From: Bacteroidales bacterium UBA2632
GTDB taxonomy: Bacteria; Bacteroidota; Bacteroidia; Bacteroidales; Dysgonomonadaceae
Assembly: GCA_002359825.1 (NCBI GenBank)
Contig: DENY01000092.1
Span: 2,568 to 8,556 of the forward strand
Length of the DNA: 5,989 nucleotides
Direction of reading: 5' to 3'
In this document: positions 1 through 5,989 of the stretch, in pieces
Layout: every line of letters starts with the position of its first letter
Position numbering within the stretch: position 1 is the stretch's first letter
Translations under genes and position numbers: made by a program
Notes under the pieces: generated by a model
Databases searched by the model: none
What the model saw: the letters and a program-made list of their open reading frames with translations, nothing else
Told to the model about the DNA's origin: nothing

Positions 1-223
1 AATTGTCAGAATAATTGATAGAGCTTCCCGCACCCGCCTCAACAATGACTTTGTGCCCCTCGTCAACTAATATAGCAACAGCTTCGGGTGTGAGTGCCAA
101 GCGCTTTTCGAATCTCGGGTTTTCTTTGGGAACACCAATAGTAAGGGCTGAGTGTGTTTTATTTACTTTCAGTAAGAACTCTCTTACAACGAATGAAGTA
201 GTTTTAAGCGGTGGATATATCAT
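1..223 (-). CDS. ald: Alanine dehydrogenase / NAD(P) transhydrogenase alpha family protein, N-terminal part (cut by window edge)
   Basis: Only the first 74 codons are present; the rest lies beyond the left edge. The frame opens with ATG at 223 after an in-frame TAA at 239-241. After a lead of about 26 residues comes the start of the AlaDh/PNT N-terminal domain: IGVPKE (residues 29-34), the segment KRLALTPEAV (40-49), and GHKVIVEAGAG (56-66). Arg41 aligns with the conserved Arg that binds the substrate carboxylate in alanine dehydrogenases (Arg15 in the mycobacterial enzyme, from memory). The family oxidatively deaminates L-alanine to pyruvate with NAD+, or forms the NAD(H)-binding subunit of the proton-pumping transhydrogenase. 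The missing NAD domain is needed to separate these. The lead before IGVPKE resembles the longer N-terminus I recall from Bacteroidota alanine dehydrogenase-like proteins, which favours that name. It starts 31 bases after aroK and probably shares its transcript. Confidence 0.8.
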   Translation of the reverse strand, partial: MIYPPLKTTSFVVREFLLKVNKTHSALTIGVPKENPRFEKRLALTPEAVAILVDEGHKVIVEAGAGSSINYSDN

Positions 224-254
224 TAGGGTAAGATTGTTTTAAATAGTTCAACTT

Positions 255-788
255 TTAATTATTATTTAAGAGCATCTTCTTTATTGCCATAACACTCTCA
301 TTAACATGAGCAACCGACACCAAAAGCTCTGTGCTATAAGTTAGATTTGCTTTAGAATAATAGTTTTCTCGATGTGCCAAATGCTCTGTTACAAATTGCT
401 TCAATTCTTCTGGAGATTTATTGCGAATTATGGGTCTTACATTCTTTGATGCCACCAAACGTGACACCAATTGTTCAACCGATGCTTTGACATAAACCGT
501 AATACCTCGCCGATTCATCACCTCCATGTTGTCGAAGAAACAAGGAGTGCCACCTCCCGTAGAAATCAACACATTTTGAAACGTAGAAACTTCACGCAAC
601 ATTTCGCGTTCTATAATTCTAAATTTATCTTCTCCTTTCTCAGAGAAAATCTCCTGTATCGTTTTACGATATCTGTTTTCTATATATTTATCCAAATCAA
701 TAAACTCAACATCAAGCTCCTTACTCAATATTTTGCCTATCGTAGTTTTACCCACTCCCATATACCCAACTAAAAAAACTCTTTTCAT
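255..788 (-). CDS. aroK: Shikimate kinase
   Basis: This cytoplasmic 177-residue enzyme phosphorylates shikimate with ATP to give shikimate 3-phosphate, the fifth step of the chorismate pathway to aromatic amino acids and folate. The whole family signature is visible: Walker A GYMGVGKTT at residues 8-16, the shikimate-binding IDLDKYIE (30-37, Asp33), Arg57 in DKFRIIERE, the glycine triplet GGG at 78-80, the lid Arg118 in VRPII, and Arg140 in HRENYY near the C-terminus. Length is usual for the family (about 165-180 residues). The ATG is 9 bases after the cls stop codon, and Walker A begins at the expected distance from it, so the start is secure. Close spacing on both sides suggests cotranscription with cls upstream and the alanine dehydrogenase-like gene downstream. 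No promoter-like box was seen in the 9-base gap. Confidence 0.97.
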   Translation of the reverse strand: MKRVFLVGYMGVGKTTIGKILSKELDVEFIDLDKYIENRYRKTIQEIFSEKGEDKFRIIEREMLREVSTFQNVLISTGGGTPCFFDNMEVMNRRGITVYVKASVEQLVSRLVASKNVRPIIRNKSPEELKQFVTEHLAHRENYYSKANLTYSTELLVSVAHVNESVMAIKKMLLNNN

Positions 789-797
789 ATATCTAAT

Positions 798-2216
798 TTA
801 TAATAAGGGGGTAAATAAACGAACAAAAGACTCTTTGAAACGCATCCAAACCGGACGCTTCATCCATTCACGCAATACAATAGCTGTTGAGTTTTTCTGA
901 TCTTCTATAAAAATACTTTTTGCTTTCCGTGCAGTAGATTCACAATAGATAAAAGCCTCAACTTCTAAGTTTTGTTCAAAACTACGGACATCAAAATTTG
1001 CAGAGCCAATTAAAGTCAAAGAATCATCAATTACTGTTAGTTTGGAATGCATAAAGCCAGGTTCATAAAAATAGACCTTTACTCCCGACATCATCAATCT
1101 TTTGAAATACGACCGTGAGGCAAGTTGTACAAAAAGAGAATCAGATTTACGAGGCACCATCAAACGAACATCAACCCCTCGAATGGAAGCTGCAATGAGA
1201 GCTTCGAACAAGCCATCGGGAGGTATGAAATAAGGTGTTTGAATATAAATCGAAGCTTTCGCACCAAATATTGCTTGCATAAAGCCTTGCATAATCTCTC
1301 GTGCCGAACTATAGGGACCACTACTCGCAATTTGCATTAAGCTATCGCCACAACTCTCAAGAGGGGGGAAATATTTACGAGCCGTGATAAGTGATTTACT
1401 CACCATAAACCAATCTATCAAAAAAACAGATTGCAATCCTTGAACACCCTTTCCCTCTATACGAACATGCGTATCTCTCCAGTTTCCCCACGAAGGACCG
1501 TAGATATATCTATCGGCAACATTCATGCCCCCAATATAACCTATTTGCCCATCTATTACTACAATCTTGCGATGGTTGCGATAGTTAGCATGAGAGGTAA
1601 GCATAGGGAAAGTTACTTTCATAAACTCCTCTACTTCGATACCTGCAGAACGCATTTGTTCATAAAATGAATTCTTCACCTTCCATGATCCAACTGCATC
1701 AACAATAACTCTAATTTTTACACCCTCTGCCGATTTTTGGATCAACAATTCTTTGAGTTGATTTCCTATAATATCATCATCCCAAACATAATATTCGATA
1801 TGTATGTGCTCAACAGCCTTTTGGATATCAACAAACAGGGCATCAAACTTATCTCTACCTGCAATAAAAAACTCCACAGAGCTTCCATATAATAGAGGTG
1901 CTTGATTTGAATTGCGCAAAAGTTTTATAAGTTCTACATGCTGAGATGGATAATGAACCAATTCGGAAGTATCAATCTGTGCAAGTGGCCTTGTCTTTAT
2001 CTTTGAATACATCCTTGTGGAGATGGTGCGCCGTTTTGTATAGTCTTGACCAAAGAATGCATATATAACAAGACCTATAATAGGAAGAAAAATCAACACC
2101 ATTATCCACGTAATGGTTTTGAGAGGGTTTCTGTTTTCTGAAATAATTACAATGATTACCCCAATTGCTGTAATTAGATATACTATTTCTGCTATGCGAA
2201 AAAGAATATGGTACAT
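798..2216 (-). CDS. cls: Cardiolipin synthase (phospholipase D superfamily)
   Basis: This is a 472-residue membrane enzyme of the bacterial cardiolipin synthase type, which condenses two phosphatidylglycerol molecules into cardiolipin and glycerol at the inner membrane. Two hydrophobic helices are evident at about residues 8-26 and 32-55, followed by a basic YTKRR stretch, matching the N-terminal PLDc_N anchor. Two complete HKD catalytic motifs follow: His215-Lys217-Asp222 in HRKIVVID, with GYIGGMNVADRY after it, and His390-Lys392-Asp397 in HSKLTVID, with IGSANFDVRS after it. Length is normal for the family (about 470-510), and both active sites look intact. The ATG lies 11 bases downstream of the rsgA stop, and aroK follows after 9 bases, so it sits inside a tight gene string. 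The acceptor cannot be fixed from sequence; a related PLD-type phosphatidyltransferase acting on another lipid is the alternative. Confidence 0.95.
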   Translation of the reverse strand: MYHILFRIAEIVYLITAIGVIIVIISENRNPLKTITWIMVLIFLPIIGLVIYAFFGQDYTKRRTISTRMYSKIKTRPLAQIDTSELVHYPSQHVELIKLLRNSNQAPLLYGSSVEFFIAGRDKFDALFVDIQKAVEHIHIEYYVWDDDIIGNQLKELLIQKSAEGVKIRVIVDAVGSWKVKNSFYEQMRSAGIEVEEFMKVTFPMLTSHANYRNHRKIVVIDGQIGYIGGMNVADRYIYGPSWGNWRDTHVRIEGKGVQGLQSVFLIDWFMVSKSLITARKYFPPLESCGDSLMQIASSGPYSSAREIMQGFMQAIFGAKASIYIQTPYFIPPDGLFEALIAASIRGVDVRLMVPRKSDSLFVQLASRSYFKRLMMSGVKVYFYEPGFMHSKLTVIDDSLTLIGSANFDVRSFEQNLEVEAFIYCESTARKAKSIFIEDQKNSTAIVLREWMKRPVWMRFKESFVRLFTPLL

Positions 2217-2227
2217 ATCATTGTTTT

Positions 2228-3154
2228 TTAACGATACTTCCCCTCTTCAATGTCTCCTAAAATATTGAGATAAGAATGGTACCGGCTATCACTTATATAA
2301 TGGTCTTTGATTGCATCAATTACAGCACAATTAGGTTCGTTTATGTGCATGCAATTATTGAAATAACACTTCTTAGAGAATTTGAATATTTCAGGGAAAT
2401 AGTGCGACACTTCATCCTTGTTCATATTGACAGTACCGAAACCTTTGATACCCGGAGTGTCAATTATGAATCCTCCGCCCTCAATCTCAATCATTTCGGA
2501 GAAAGTGGTTGTGTGTCGTCCTCTTTGATGATAGGCGGAGATGTCTCCCACCTTACGTTTATCGTCGTCGCCCGTAACAACATTTATGAATAAGGATTTA
2601 CCAACACCCGAATGTCCTGCCAATAAAGTCACTTTGTTCTGAATGGTATCTTTCAGTTGCTGTAATCCCACCCCCTTTATTAAGGATGTTTTCAGACAAT
2701 TGTAACCAATAGTTTGGTATAGATTTATGAGAGCTTCGACATATTCCATGTCTTCTTCGTCATACAGATCTATTTTATTGAACACAAGACACACTGGCAC
2801 GCTATATGCTTCGGCAGTAATAAGAAATCGATCGATGAAAACTGTGGTTGTTTCGGGCGACTTCACAGTGACAAACAACAATGCCAAGTCAATATTGGCT
2901 GCCAAGATATGGGCTAATTTAGACAAATTGGACGCACGCCGTACAATATAGTTCTTTCGATCATATATTTTAGTTATATATGATATGTTGTCAGGATTGA
3001 CATCAACTTTTACAATGTCGCCCACCACTACAGGGCTTGTACTCCGAATGCCTTTAAGTCGGAAGTTGCCTTTTGCCATGCACTCAATGTCCAGCCCGTC
3101 TTCTGTGCGAACAATATATGCATTGCCAGTATTCTTAATCACCAATCCTTTCAT
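2228..3154 (-). CDS. rsgA: Ribosome small-subunit GTPase RsgA (YjeQ/EngC)
   Basis: This 308-residue circularly permuted GTPase helps late maturation of the 30S ribosomal subunit. The order of parts is diagnostic: an N-terminal OB-fold (about 1-70), then G4 (NKID, 126-129), G1/Walker A (GHSGVGKS, 180-187), a likely switch I region around HQRGRHTTT (209-217), and G3 (DTPG, 232-235). A C-terminal zinc finger has Cys263, Cys268, His270 and Cys276, the same 5-2-6 spacing as in E. coli RsgA. All nucleotide-binding motifs and zinc ligands are intact. The start is placed at the ATG at 3154, because the OB-fold begins immediately and the upstream sequence is a hairpin and T-tract. The gene follows frr after 52 bases and is followed by cls after 11. 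The hairpin just before the start suggests that its expression is partly uncoupled from pyrH-frr. Confidence 0.97.
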   Translation of the reverse strand: MKGLVIKNTGNAYIVRTEDGLDIECMAKGNFRLKGIRSTSPVVVGDIVKVDVNPDNISYITKIYDRKNYIVRRASNLSKLAHILAANIDLALLFVTVKSPETTTVFIDRFLITAEAYSVPVCLVFNKIDLYDEEDMEYVEALINLYQTIGYNCLKTSLIKGVGLQQLKDTIQNKVTLLAGHSGVGKSLFINVVTGDDDKRKVGDISAYHQRGRHTTTFSEMIEIEGGGFIIDTPGIKGFGTVNMNKDEVSHYFPEIFKFSKKCYFNNCMHINEPNCAVIDAIKDHYISDSRYHSYLNILGDIEEGKYR

Positions 3155-3164
3155 TCGTTCAAAT

Positions 3165-3193
3165 AAAAAAAGGGAAAGAATGAGCTTCTTTCC
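3165..3193 (-). terminator. Terminator-like hairpin between frr and rsgA
   Basis: Read on the minus strand, a perfect 8-bp inverted repeat GGAAAGAA / TTCTTTCC (3186-3193 and 3173-3180) encloses a 5-base loop GCTCA. One C then precedes seven consecutive T (3165-3171). This is the shape of an intrinsic terminator, placed 13 bases after the frr stop codon. The stem has only three G-C pairs, so it may be leaky. The T-tract ends 10 bases before the rsgA ATG, leaving no room for a promoter after it, so rsgA must be reached by read-through or from a promoter upstream of the hairpin. Confidence 0.6.
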
Positions 3194-3206
3194 ACTTTAT
3201 CGTTTA

Positions 3207-3767
3207 TTATATTGTAAGGATTTCTTTCTCTTTTACAACGAAAGCTTCATCAATCAATTTGATATATTTATCATGCACTTTTTGGAAAGTGATCTCAGCA
3301 TTCTTGCCTGTGTCTTCGGGCAAACCATCTTTTATAGCTTTCTTGATGGTGTCTATTCCTTCGCGACGGAAATTGCGGATACTAATTTTAGCATCTTCCG
3401 TTTCTTGCTTAATTTGTTTCACAAGTTGCTTACGTCTTTCTTCTGTCAATGGAGGAATACCTAATCGAATTACTTCTCCATTATTTTCGGGAGTAATCCC
3501 CACATCAGAGTTCATAATGGCTTTTTCAATTGGTTTTAACATGGATTTATCCCATGGTTGAATAACAATTGACTTTGCATCTGGTGTCGAAACAGTTGCA
3601 GCATTCGTTAATGGCGCCATAGTTCCGTAATATTCCACCATCACACCATCTAAGATACGAGCATTGGCTCTTCCTGCACGAATACGTGACAATGTTTCAT
3701 CGAGAAACTCAAGCGTTGCTTGCATTTTCTCTTCTACTTCGTTTTCTAAAGCTTGAAGGTCTATCAT
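3207..3767 (-). CDS. frr: Ribosome recycling factor (RRF)
   Basis: This 186-residue protein splits post-termination 70S ribosomes together with EF-G and IF3. Length is exactly that of the family (about 185). Domain I, the three-helix bundle, is formed by the N-terminal helix containing [10 protein letters not shown] (residues 26-35) and by the C-terminal half from about 106. Domain II, the small beta domain, covers about 31-105 and shows [10 protein letters not shown] (44-53), IQPWDKS (69-75) and [12 protein letters not shown] (102-113). The conserved IRNFRRE segment (130-136) carries the arginines that face 23S rRNA in known structures. The start at the ATG at 3767 fits the family's N-terminus. 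It follows pyrH after 71 bases, a common pairing across bacteria. It has a candidate promoter of its own in that spacer and a terminator-like hairpin after its stop codon. Confidence 0.98.
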   Translation of the reverse strand: MIDLQALENEVEEKMQATLEFLDETLSRIRAGRANARILDGVMVEYYGTMAPLTNAATVSTPDAKSIVIQPWDKSMLKPIEKAIMNSDVGITPENNGEVIRLGIPPLTEERRKQLVKQIKQETEDAKISIRNFRREGIDTIKKAIKDGLPEDTGKNAEITFQKVHDKYIKLIDEAFVVKEKEILTI

Positions 3768-3793
3768 AGGAGTATATTTTTATGTGTTGTAAA

Positions 3794-3824
3794 CAAAAAT
3801 AGGTAATATAATTGACATTATAAA
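3794..3824 (-). promoter_or_regulatory. frr: Candidate Bacteroidota promoter upstream of frr
   Basis: On the minus strand, the octamer TATTTTTG (3794-3801) matches the Bacteroides -7 consensus TAnnTTTG exactly. Nineteen bases upstream lies TTTA (3821-3824), a three-of-four match to the -33 element TTTG. The implied transcript would start near 3788, about 20 bases before the frr ATG. The surrounding spacer is very AT-rich, which raises the chance of a coincidental match, so this remains a prediction. Confidence 0.45.
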
Positions 3825-3838
3825 CTAAAAATCTAATT

Positions 3839-4564
3839 TTACTTTATGATATCGATAGGATTGACACGGGTTCCTATATTTTCACCCATGATTACTTTCT
3901 TCAGATTCCCAATTGTATCCATATCAAATACCACCAAAGGCAAGTTGTTTTCTTTGCACATAGTGGTGGCAGTCAAGTCCATTATCTTGAGATTACGGTT
4001 GTATATCTCATCAAACGAAATTTCATCGTACTTGGTTGCTGTAGGATCCTTCTCGGGGTCAGCAGAATATATGCCATCAACTCGAGTGCCTTTAAAGAAA
4101 ACATCTGCTTCAATTTCTACAGCTCGCAATACAGAAGCAGTGTCGGTGGTAAAAAAAGGATTACCTGTTCCACCCGACATAATCGCTACACCACCCTTTT
4201 CGAGGGTTTCAATGGCTTTCCATTTGGTGTAATACTCTCCGATGGGTTCCATTCTGATGGCTGTGTACACTTGATTGCTTTGTCCCATGGCAGAAAGTGA
4301 CGAGCTCAGCGCTTGACTATTGATAACCGTAGCAAGCATTCCCATTTGGTCGCCTTTGACCCTATCGAATCCTTTTGTTGTCCCGCTCAGACCACGAAAA
4401 ATGTTTCCGCCACCAATAACGATGCCCACTTGTACACCCATGTCCGCAACTTCTTTTATTTGTCGGGCATAGTCATCCAATCGGTTTTCATCGATGCCAT
4501 ATTGCTTATCTCCCATGAGTGATTCGCCACTCAACTTCAGTAAAACTCGTTTATATTGTGCCAT
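3839..4564 (-). CDS. pyrH: Uridylate (UMP) kinase
   Basis: This 241-residue cytoplasmic enzyme of the amino-acid kinase fold converts UMP and ATP to UDP, the entry to all pyrimidine nucleoside triphosphates. Bacterial PyrH is a hexamer controlled by GTP and UTP. Visible signatures are LLKLSGE with Lys10 (residues 8-14), the glycine loop IGGGNIFRG (50-58), GDQMGMLATVIN (71-82) lining the UMP site, GGTGNPFFTTDTA (131-143), and KGTRVDGIYSADPEKDPTA for ATP and lid contacts from 158. Length equals the family norm (about 235-245). The start is the ATG at 4564, with the first beta strand YKRVLLKLSGE immediately after it. It begins after a 113-base spacer containing a promoter-like box, so it is probably the first gene of a pyrH-frr unit. 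No residue appears to be missing. Confidence 0.98.
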   Translation of the reverse strand: MAQYKRVLLKLSGESLMGDKQYGIDENRLDDYARQIKEVADMGVQVGIVIGGGNIFRGLSGTTKGFDRVKGDQMGMLATVINSQALSSSLSAMGQSNQVYTAIRMEPIGEYYTKWKAIETLEKGGVAIMSGGTGNPFFTTDTASVLRAVEIEADVFFKGTRVDGIYSADPEKDPTATKYDEISFDEIYNRNLKIMDLTATTMCKENNLPLVVFDMDTIGNLKKVIMGENIGTRVNPIDIIK

Positions 4565-4594
4565 AGAAATAATTTTTCTTATAAATAATCATCA

Positions 4595-4623
4595 CAAAAA
4601 TATTAATAAAAGTTCATATTAAA
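4595..4623 (-). promoter_or_regulatory. pyrH: Candidate Bacteroidota promoter upstream of pyrH
   Basis: The minus strand carries TATTTTTG at 4595-4602, an exact match to the -7 box TAnnTTTG and identical to the octamer before frr. The best upstream element is TTTA at 4620-4623, 17 bases away, a weaker and slightly short-spaced partner than at frr. Transcription would begin near 4589, giving a leader of about 25 bases before the pyrH ATG. Its place in the widest spacer of the window supports the call; the AT-rich context weakens it. Confidence 0.45.
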
Positions 4624-4624
4624 G

Positions 4625-4654
4625 AATAGTAAGCAGTGTGACTTGCAAACTATT
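4625..4654. repeat. Imperfect inverted repeat in the birA-pyrH spacer
   Basis: AATAGT (4625-4630) and ACTATT (4649-4654) are perfect 6-base inverted arms. Inside them, after a 2x2 mismatch, the triplets GCA and TGC can also pair. It begins about 24 bases after the birA stop on the minus strand and is followed by CTTTAATATG, which is not a proper T-tract. It could be a weak transcript 3' end for birA or an operator next to the pyrH promoter, but short arms of this kind also arise by chance in AT-rich DNA. Confidence 0.25.
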
Positions 4655-4677
4655 TCAATAAACGTATTTAATTGGAT

Positions 4678-5445
4678 CTAATCTTTATCATCATCTACCC
4701 CGAAAGAGACCTCTTTGAAAGCATAAATCCTTTCTTCACGCTCGAGATAAGTTGTTAAAACCAAATGCCCTGAGGGCAAAACTGTTTTGATAGTTGCTCG
4801 GAAGCTTCCATTTTTATCGGAAAACCAATGTGGACCATCTCCATGATAGAGATGTTGCATATAATTATCTTCTATTTGTGCAATCTCGCCCCGCTTCATC
4901 GATTGCCAGAGCTTATGGAATTCGGAATGCAGTAAATTGATGAGTATTTCTCTATCGGTATTACAGCCTATTATCTGTTTCAATGAAATAGGATTCGGCA
5001 AGTTCGACGGGAACTCATCTTCATTTATATTTAGCCCTACTCCAACAATCGTATAATCAATATGCTGACCCATCAAACTATTCTCAATCAGAATGCCTGC
5101 AATCTTTTTATTCTTCCAATAGATATCATTGGGCCATTTAATGGTTACATTATTAATATACTTATCCAGCACATTTTTCAGTGCCAGAGAGACAACTTGC
5201 GATATAATAAATTGTTCTTTCGCTTTCACTCCATGAGGATAAAGCAGAAAGCTAAACAAGAGATTCTGTGCTTTACTCGAATACCATGAGTTACCAGCCT
5301 GCCCTCGCCCTGCTGATTGAAACTCCGTTATCACCAGTGACCCTTCAGGCATTGGATTTTGCTTTTGCAATCGCTTCAGCTCGGCATTTGTGGAGGCTAT
5401 CTCGTCAAAACGAACAACCACCCTATCAGTTTTTTGCTCTTCCAT
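4678..5445 (-). CDS. birA: Biotin--[acetyl-CoA-carboxylase] ligase, catalytic-only type
   Basis: This 255-residue enzyme activates biotin to biotinyl-5'-AMP and transfers it to the lysine of biotin carboxyl carrier domains. The catalytic (LplA/BirA) fold is clear: FDEIASTNAELK (residues 13-24), the biotin/AMP loop GRGQAGNSW (46-54), KWPNDIYW (103-110), KKIAGILIE (113-121) with the catalytic-type Lys114, and VGVGLNIN (134-141). About residues 205-250 form the small SH3-like C-terminal domain. There is no N-terminal helix-turn-helix, so this is a group I ligase and not a DNA-binding biotin repressor like E. coli BirA. Its loop has Gln49 where E. coli has Arg118. The start at 5445 lies within the end of the preceding MmcQ/YjbR gene (20-base overlap); the next internal Met (32) would remove the STN motif, so this start is kept. 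It is probably translated in coupling with that gene. Confidence 0.95.
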   Translation of the reverse strand: MEEQKTDRVVVRFDEIASTNAELKRLQKQNPMPEGSLVITEFQSAGRGQAGNSWYSSKAQNLLFSFLLYPHGVKAKEQFIISQVVSLALKNVLDKYINNVTIKWPNDIYWKNKKIAGILIENSLMGQHIDYTIVGVGLNINEDEFPSNLPNPISLKQIIGCNTDREILINLLHSEFHKLWQSMKRGEIAQIEDNYMQHLYHGDGPHWFSDKNGSFRATIKTVLPSGHLVLTTYLEREERIYAFKEVSFGVDDDKD

Positions 5446-5791
5446 AATATTCTTCTCGCTTTTTCTTTGGCATCTTCTTTACCACTTCGTCTATGGAATG
5501 ATGAATCCATTTCTTTAGTTCTTCGTCGGGCATACCTCCTGACAATTCAATAGAATTCCAATATTTCTTATGCATGTGATAGGCAGCCTCCACACAACTA
5601 TATTGTTGTCTCAACGCTATTGCTTTTTCCGGATCACATTTCAGCGATATCGACTTTGCTTCTACATCCAACGGAATCAAAGCAATCATTTTCCCCTTCA
5701 ATTTTAAGACTAATGTTACCTCATCAAATGGAAATGTTGGCTCCACACCTGGAATACTAATGCAATAATCATATAGTTCTTCAATATTCAT
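5426..5791 (-). CDS. MmcQ/YjbR family protein
   Basis: This small protein of 121 residues belongs to the MmcQ/YjbR family (a CyaY-like fold, often labelled DNA-binding; its cellular role is unproven). Family marks are the N-terminal MNIEELYDYC (1-10), GVEPTFPFDE (15-24), LVLKLKGKMIALI (27-39), LKCDPEKA (50-57), YHMHKKYWNSI (71-81), and a C-terminal helix DEELKKWIHHSID with a KKMPKKKREE tail. The start is set at the ATG at 5791. The frame stays open up to a TTG at 5836, but those 15 extra residues (MSGWRLFRK...) do not resemble the family, and 121 residues is the usual length. No signal peptide or membrane segment is seen. It ends 20 bases inside birA, suggesting translational coupling, and follows the YraN gene after 57 bases. 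I infer no specific function from the neighbours. Confidence 0.9.
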   Translation of the reverse strand: MNIEELYDYCISIPGVEPTFPFDEVTLVLKLKGKMIALIPLDVEAKSISLKCDPEKAIALRQQYSCVEAAYHMHKKYWNSIELSGGMPDEELKKWIHHSIDEVVKKMPKKKREEYYGRAKN

Positions 5792-5848
5792 ATTATAGTG
5801 AATTGTAGTCTTTCTAAACAGTCTCCAACCTGACAAACTACCATAAAT

Positions 5849-5989
5849 TTAGAAAACAGGCGACATAAAAGCATCATCAATATGCTCGATATCGAAAACT
5901 TCCCCGTCCCACACTGCCGAGATTATATCAAACCGTGCTGGCTTGTCAATATTGTTGAGTTGCAAATACAAATCGGCGGCCTCAACAAT
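5849..5989 (-). CDS. yraN: YraN family (UPF0102) protein, C-terminal end (cut by window edge)
   Basis: Only the last 46 codons lie in the window, running from the right edge to a TAA at 5849-5851. They read IVEAADLYLQLNN, then KPARFDIISAVWDGE, and end DIEHIDDAFMSPVF. The AA-x-Y-L pattern, the strongly conserved RFDIIS strand and the terminal IEHIxDAF motif are the characteristic end of UPF0102/YraN proteins. These are a predicted endonuclease-like (Holliday-junction-resolvase-related fold) family of about 120 residues, whose in vivo role is not settled. The catalytic acidic residues of the fold would be in the missing N-terminal part, so intactness cannot be judged. The gene is followed by the MmcQ/YjbR gene after 57 bases, in which I found no promoter box or terminator, so the two are probably cotranscribed. 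Confidence 0.85.
   Translation of the reverse strand: MVEAADLYLQLNNIDKPARFDIISAVWDGEVFDIEHIDDAFMSPVF

Noticed and set aside
15..242. Plus-strand open frame at the left edge
   Set aside because: The minus strand encodes the AlaDh/PNT N-terminal domain here (IGVPKE, KRLALTPEAV, AGAG). The plus frame is its shadow.
977..984. TAGTTTTG (minus strand) inside cls as an internal aroK promoter
   Set aside because: It matches TAnnTTTG but lies about 190 bases before aroK, inside coding sequence, with no TTTG at a suitable distance upstream. A similar chance match occurs inside cls near 1845.
2985..3464. Plus-strand open frame of 159 codons across the frr-rsgA junction
   Set aside because: It lies antisense to frr and rsgA, both of which have full family motifs. 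Its translation is low-complexity and Phe/Leu/Ser-rich with no recognisable domain.
3819..3841. AT-only inverted repeat TAAAA/TTTTA at the end of pyrH as a terminator
   Set aside because: The stem has no G-C pairs, overlaps the stop codon, and has no distinct T-tract after it. It is expected by chance in this AT-rich spacer.
3846..4232. Plus-strand open frame of 128 codons inside pyrH
   Set aside because: It is entirely antisense to pyrH, whose reading frame is unambiguous. There is no family resemblance and no plausible promoter.
4567..4589. Direct repeat AAATAAT (4567-4573 and 4583-4589) in the pyrH leader
   Set aside because: Seven bases of A/T only, in a very AT-rich leader; no basis to call it a binding site.
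1..5989. A hidden defence system, mobile element, CRISPR array or novel RNA
   Set aside because: Every stretch is accounted for by well-known genes with spacers of at most 113 bases. No transposase, integrase, toxin-antitoxin, repeat array or tRNA-like fold was seen on either strand.

Overview
The window is a block of chromosomal housekeeping genes, all transcribed leftward (minus strand), from a member of the Bacteroidota, most likely the order Bacteroidales. Three things point there. The RRF, UMP kinase and biotin ligase sequences read like that phylum. Two spacers carry the Bacteroides-type -7 box TAnnTTTG. The start codons are preceded by A/T-rich sequence, not Shine-Dalgarno motifs. Base composition is moderately AT-rich (roughly 40% GC, estimated by eye), with no obvious compositional break between genes. 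The species cannot be named from this sequence.

Layout in transcription order (high to low coordinates): the 3' end of a YraN/UPF0102 gene (cut by the right edge), a MmcQ/YjbR-family gene, a biotin-protein ligase (overlapping the previous gene by 20 bases), a 113-base spacer with a candidate promoter, pyrH, a 71-base spacer with a second candidate promoter, frr, a 52-base spacer with a terminator-like hairpin, rsgA, cls, aroK, and the 5' end of an alanine dehydrogenase/transhydrogenase-family gene (cut by the left edge). Coding density is very high and no gene-free stretch exceeds 113 bases. No tRNA, rRNA, CRISPR array, insertion sequence or phage gene was seen.

Functionally, three transcription groups can be proposed. 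yraN-mmcQ-birA is a compact cluster whose promoter lies outside the window. pyrH-frr is a widespread pair making UDP for nucleic acid and envelope precursors and recycling ribosomes; each gene has its own TAnnTTTG box here. rsgA-cls-aroK-ald follows the hairpin. It covers 30S subunit maturation, cardiolipin synthesis, the shikimate pathway and amino-acid/redox metabolism, with 9 to 31 bases between genes, so it probably shares a transcript.

I found no sign of a previously undescribed system. The points most worth a second look are regulatory: the hairpin plus T-tract ending 10 bases before the rsgA start codon, and the identical promoter-like octamers before pyrH and frr. A third is the biotin ligase active-site loop, which has Gln where E. 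coli BirA has Arg118.
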